A DNA stretch of 64,000 nucleotides from Bacillus sp. ISL-37. Its GTDB lineage: Bacteria; Bacillota; Bacilli; Bacillales; Cytobacillaceae. The DNA is taken from contig NZ_JAGGQL010000032.1 of assembly GCF_018613315.1 (NCBI RefSeq), positions 145,160 to 209,159 of the forward strand, given 5' to 3'. Both the position numbers and the translations under genes were made by a program. Numbering within the stretch: position 1 is the first letter of the stretch; every line of letters begins with the position of its first letter. Of this stretch, positions 60,354 through 64,000 are shown in pieces. Below the pieces are notes generated by a model. It made no database searches and was not told the DNA's origin. It saw only the letters and a list, made by a program, of their open reading frames with translations.

Positions 60354-61715
60354 ATGAGTATCCTTACAATATTATTTGCTATAGCCGGCCTTGCTTTAGC
60401 TTTTTTCAAGCCAAAATGGGGCATCTTCTCAATTATCTTATTTTACACCATCCGCCCATTTGTCTCCGAGTTCATTCCCGAGGTTAAGGTCTTCAGTGAC
60501 GGAATCCTCCTTGGCGGTTTGCTATATGTTTTGGTGGCTTATAGGAAAAGACTGAAAGACCTTTTTAAATTCCACTTATTTGAATATGCATTTTTCACTT
60601 TCTTGTTAATTGGTTCAGTATCCGCCCTTATAACAGGTGTTTCACCTGTAGCAATCATTTTTCAGCTAAGGGCATTCCTGCTAGGTTATTTAGTTTATTT
60701 CATAGCGAAGCGCATTGATTTTACGAGACAAGATTTTAAAACATTCTTATTCATTCTTTTTTGGTGGGCTATCGTCTTTACCATCCATGGTTTCATTGAG
60801 AAATTGTCATTAAGGCAGTTGTTACTTCCAGAAAACTGGAGGTTAATGGAACTTTCTGAAACAAATAAAATTAGGATTTACGGGATTCTTGGAAATCCAA
60901 ACGTTCTAGGTTTGTTCATGATGATAGTATTTTTCTTAACTTACTTCTACCGTGAGTATTTGAAGAACATCCCTGCGAAAATGATTTGGGTCGGCCTGGT
61001 CCTATTCGAGACTATATTTATTCTTACTTTTTCAAGAGGAGCAACGATCGGTATAATTGTCTTCCTAATCATTTATATCGCTTATAAACGGGATTTCTCT
61101 TTCGTAAAAAATATGCTGATCCTGACAGCTGCTTCTTTAATTCTTTCATTTGCAGTAGTACAGGCAACAGATTTAATTGACTATCCAGTAACAGAGGAAT
61201 CTGATGAAAGCAAGAAGGAACGAAATAAGAAAAACAATGAGGCTGTTTCAAGATTCAAAGATGCATTTTCAGATGAAAATGTCAATATGAGCAGCCAAGA
61301 TGGACGAGTTTTCTACATTCTTAAAGGTTTTGAGATCTTTAAAGAGCATCCTATTATCGGGACCGGATTTGCAACATACGGAGATTCCGCTACCCAAACT
61401 TTCTCATCACCTATTTACAAACATTATGGCATTGAAAATAGTATCTTTTATTCGGATAACCAGTACATCCAAATCATTGTTGGAACAGGAGCTTTAGGCG
61501 TCATTACTTTTGCCGTATTCTTGCTGTCTCTCACTTATTTTGTATGGAAAAAGCGAAAAGAAACACCATTATTCCCATTACTGTTCTTTTTCCTTGCTGG
61601 TTTCTATGTCCATGGTTTTTACTACAATATCTGGGAAAATTATGTATATGTTTTATTCTTTTACTTCATCCTGGCTCTACATGAGATTTGGGTTAAAGAC
61701 AAACAATATAGTTGA
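60354..61715 (+). CDS. O-antigen ligase/polymerase (Wzy) family membrane protein
   Basis: A 453-residue protein with about 12 membrane helices. The Wzy_C signature is around GILGNPNVLGLFMMIVFFL, ILTFSRGATIGI and GTGFATYGDSA, with a large hydrophilic loop near residues 280-360. Such enzymes polymerise or ligate lipid-linked oligosaccharides on the outer face of the membrane. ATG at 60354 follows GAAGGGAG; the frame is open from 60213 but without a site. Divergent from the glycosyltransferase operon. Confidence 0.87.
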   Translation: MSILTILFAIAGLALAFFKPKWGIFSIILFYTIRPFVSEFIPEVKVFSDGILLGGLLYVLVAYRKRLKDLFKFHLFEYAFFTFLLIGSVSALITGVSPVAIIFQLRAFLLGYLVYFIAKRIDFTRQDFKTFLFILFWWAIVFTIHGFIEKLSLRQLLLPENWRLMELSETNKIRIYGILGNPNVLGLFMMIVFFLTYFYREYLKNIPAKMIWVGLVLFETIFILTFSRGATIGIIVFLIIYIAYKRDFSFVKNMLILTAASLILSFAVVQATDLIDYPVTEESDESKKERNKKNNEAVSRFKDAFSDENVNMSSQDGRVFYILKGFEIFKEHPIIGTGFATYGDSATQTFSSPIYKHYGIENSIFYSDNQYIQIIVGTGALGVITFAVFLLSLTYFVWKKRKETPLFPLLFFFLAGFYVHGFYYNIWENYVYVLFFYFILALHEIWVKDKQYS

Positions 61716-61723
61716 ACTGACAA

Positions 61724-61760
61724 GAATGGATAGAGTTTACACTCTATCCATTCCTCTTTT
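61724..61760 (+). terminator. Terminator of the Wzy-like gene
   Basis: Thirteen-bp perfect stem GAATGGATAGAGT with its inverse around TTAC, followed by CTCTTTT. Confidence 0.85.
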
Positions 61761-61843
61761 CTTGAGTCCTTGACAGCTGAGTGATAATCTTAGAATAAAA
61801 CTATTTTTACTCCCGCTTAGGGAACACATTCCGGAGGTAGATG

Positions 61844-63955
61844 ATGGATAAAAAATCAATTTTGCTATGGGTAAAAAAGTTACTCCCATTTATACTTCTC
61901 CCATTTTTTTCATTAGCTTTACTTTTCCTCATAGAGTTCACTCATAGAGGAAGTTTTACCTTAACTGTAAAATGGTTCATTGAGAGAAGGACAGCCGCCA
62001 TTTATACGGTTATTATCTTGACTGCCATTTACTATTTACTGTTGTTATTAAGAAGAAAAATATTTATTGTTTTATTCTCTTTATTCAATATCTTCATATT
62101 CACTCTGGCTACAGTAAGTCATATAAAGCAGTCTTTACGTGGGGATCCGCTTCTTCCCATTGATGTAACGCTCATTTCTGAAAGTATGAATATGTCGGAA
62201 TCCTTTAATATCATGTCTGGCAGGATTATAATGAGCATCGTTGCAGTTCTGATACTCTTGGCAGTTTCAGGTTTCTTATTATTCTGGTCAATGAAAACCT
62301 ATAGGTACAATATTTACACAATCGTACTTTCAGTGGCTTCTGCTATCATTTTAGGTTATTTTGTAAATAATTTGGTACAAGACGGCCCTACTTCTCTTAA
62401 TCAAACGTTTAAATTGGCTTACCTTGATTATGATCAGCGCGAGACATATAAGCATAACGGTTTTACAATAGGTTTCCTTCGAAACACCAAATGGCTTACT
62501 ACTGAGCCTCCTGAAGACTACTCAAAGACAACGATTGAATCATTGGTCACAGAAATTAATTCAGATGAAAAAGCCGAGAGCACAACAAAGCCTAATATCA
62601 TATTCATCATGAGTGAAGCTTTTTGGGATCCGACCAGATTAGAAAACCTTTCTTTCAATAAGGATCCCATCCAAAATTTCAGAAGCCTTCAAGAGAGCAA
62701 TGTCGGTGGGAATGTATTAACTCCAGTATTTGGAGGGTCAACTGCAAATACTGAATTTGAAGCTCTGACTAGTATGTCCATGAACTTTTTGCCTACTGGA
62801 TCAATACCTTATTTATATAACTTGAATAAACCCATTCCTTCTTTACCTTTCGCTTTGAAGGAACAGGGGTACGAAACTACAGCCATCCATAGCTTCCATA
62901 ATTGGTTCTATGGGAGGAACTCTGTATACAAGCAACTAGGATTTGACCGCTTTATCAGCCTTGAATTCATTCCAAACCCAGTGGAAGATATGTATTTCCT
63001 AAGGGATAATGAAATGACCGATTTGATTTTAAATCAGGTAAAAGATAGTGATGAGCCGAATTTCATTTTTGCTGTTTCTATACAAGGCCATGGACCTTAC
63101 CCTGCAACCGGGAAGAAACCATATGCCAATGTAGAGATTGATAAAGAAAAATCATCAGCGAATCTAGAAAGTGATTCAGAAAATATCGTTGAAACATTTG
63201 GTGATACCATGAGCGAAGTTGATAAGGAACTTGCTCGGCTAGTACAGGGTTTAGAAGATAATGGTGAAGATTCAGTGGTAGTATTCTTTGGTGACCACTT
63301 ACCATTGCTAGGCGAAAATTACAAAGCTTATCGGGAAGCTGGTTACTTTGAAGAAAACGGTTCTTTCGAAGAGTATAAAAAAATGTATGAAACTCCTCTT
63401 TTAATTTGGGATAATATCTCTGACGAAAAGGAATCAGTTGAGTTAAGTGCACCATTCCTTGGACCTTATGTCCTTAATAAGTACGGATTAAAAGGAAACA
63501 TAATGACTGATCAGCTGACATCGATGATGGAGAGCGGAACAAGTTATATTCCACGACAGGACTTTATCAAGGAAACTAAAATTAGTGAAGAGGATCTTAA
63601 GAATTACAACCTGCTCCAATATGATATATTGTTTGGTGAAAAATACGGCTACGACCCTAAAGACCTGAAGCCGAATCCTAAATATCGTCTGGGATATGCA
63701 GATCCTTATATTGAAAAGGCTGAGGTTAAAAAGATGAATGGGGAGACATATGTAGAGGTACACGGCAAAAATCTAACCAAGCGATCGTCTTTATTTATTG
63801 ACGATACTGTCATTGAAGCTACGGTTGACCCTAAGACACAAACCATTACGGCAAAAATAAAAGAAGAAGACATAAATAAAAAGGTTCAGATAAAGATTAA
63901 TGATTCTTTAGACAGAACACTTGCAACAAGCAATAAAGTTTCTATCACAAAATAA
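61844..63955 (+). CDS. LTA-synthase-like sulfatase family enzyme
   Basis: A 703-residue membrane enzyme. Five N-terminal helices (to about residue 190) precede an extracellular sulfatase-fold domain with metal ligand IFIMSEAFWDP, the catalytic Thr in GGSTANTEFEALTS near 300, and VVFFGDHLPLLG. The family polymerises or transfers glycerol-phosphate from phosphatidylglycerol. The order of motifs (SEAFWDP, STANTEFE) is that of the YvgJ/YqgS-type branch rather than classic LtaS. A C-terminal beta-rich tail of about 75 residues (VEVHGKNLTKRSSLFIDD) is extra. GGAGG is six bases before the second of two adjacent ATGs. Confidence 0.86.
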   Translation: MDKKSILLWVKKLLPFILLPFFSLALLFLIEFTHRGSFTLTVKWFIERRTAAIYTVIILTAIYYLLLLLRRKIFIVLFSLFNIFIFTLATVSHIKQSLRGDPLLPIDVTLISESMNMSESFNIMSGRIIMSIVAVLILLAVSGFLLFWSMKTYRYNIYTIVLSVASAIILGYFVNNLVQDGPTSLNQTFKLAYLDYDQRETYKHNGFTIGFLRNTKWLTTEPPEDYSKTTIESLVTEINSDEKAESTTKPNIIFIMSEAFWDPTRLENLSFNKDPIQNFRSLQESNVGGNVLTPVFGGSTANTEFEALTSMSMNFLPTGSIPYLYNLNKPIPSLPFALKEQGYETTAIHSFHNWFYGRNSVYKQLGFDRFISLEFIPNPVEDMYFLRDNEMTDLILNQVKDSDEPNFIFAVSIQGHGPYPATGKKPYANVEIDKEKSSANLESDSENIVETFGDTMSEVDKELARLVQGLEDNGEDSVVVFFGDHLPLLGENYKAYREAGYFEENGSFEEYKKMYETPLLIWDNISDEKESVELSAPFLGPYVLNKYGLKGNIMTDQLTSMMESGTSYIPRQDFIKETKISEEDLKNYNLLQYDILFGEKYGYDPKDLKPNPKYRLGYADPYIEKAEVKKMNGETYVEVHGKNLTKRSSLFIDDTVIEATVDPKTQTITAKIKEEDINKKVQIKINDSLDRTLATSNKVSITK

Positions 63956-64000
63956 TGAAAAAGAGTGCCGGTCCAAAATTTGAACTATACCCCGGATAGC
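63956..64000. other. Right window edge, no feature
   Basis: Only 45 bases follow the last stop; no gene start or hairpin is complete here. Confidence 0.5.

Overview
The window is a low-GC Firmicutes chromosome, most likely from the Bacillaceae (Bacillus, Mesobacillus or Cytobacillus type). The evidence is strong AGGAGG-type ribosome binding sites, many TTG and GTG starts, and a gene order (comFA-comFC-yvyF-flgM-flgN-flgK-flgL-yviE-fliW-csrA-hag-flaG-fliD-fliS-fliT-hpf-secA-prfB-yvjA-cytochrome c551-ftsE-ftsX-ctpB-minJ) that follows the Bacillus subtilis fla/sec/div region. No rRNA or tRNA gene was recognised.

Layout. 1-6.3 kb: the first 53 codons of a SIR2-like protein running off the left edge, a HelD-type helicase, a universal stress protein and two tandem SulP anion transporters. 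6.6-9.7 kb: a methyltransferase, five very small genes (two encode mini DnaJ-type zinc fingers; one appears to start with CTG) and an MFS transporter. 9.9-11.9 kb: an orphan TniQ-like gene with several putative helix-turn-helix modules, bracketed by inverted repeats. 12-20 kb: minJ, ctpB, an M23 hydrolase, ftsX, ftsE, a cytochrome c551 lipoprotein and yvjA. 20.6-30.2 kb: a four-domain CoA-disulfide-reductase-like fusion, a NERD protein, prfB with its programmed frameshift, secA, a DUF1028 protein and hpf. 30.4-45.7 kb: late flagellar and competence genes. 46-50 kb: degV, a tiny membrane peptide, an Sda-like sporulation checkpoint gene, degU, degS and yvyE. 50.8-64 kb: cell-surface genes (CWB2-repeat polysaccharide deacetylase, LCP ligase, TagO, glycosyltransferases, TagA, a MurJ-like flippase, a Wzy-like polymerase/ligase and an LTA-synthase-like enzyme).

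Most unusual content. The main flagellin gene hag is interrupted by two small ORF-less group I introns. Intron 2 begins with an in-frame copy of the last 12 flagellin codons plus stop, so spliced and unspliced transcripts encode 385-residue flagellins differing by one residue; the two tails differ at 13 of 39 bases but almost only synonymously. Three intergenic tandem arrays with a strict 21-bp period lie downstream of ctpB, downstream of the CoA-disulfide reductase gene and downstream of minJ; the first two share one 9-bp core. Three perfect DnaA boxes cluster around the comFA start. The second flagellin gene carries two frameshifts and flgN one, the latter in a poly-A run.

How the genes work together. 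FlgM, FlgN, FliW, CsrA, FliS and FliT regulate or chaperone the export of FlgK, FlgL, FliD and flagellin. Sigma-D promoters are visible upstream of flgM, the second flagellin and flaG-fliD, and a CsrA-type hairpin lies in the hag leader. DegS-DegU, Sda, ComF proteins and HPF couple this region to post-exponential decisions. FtsEX with the M23 hydrolase, MinJ and CtpB act in division, wall growth and sporulation. The right third makes and attaches wall polymers.
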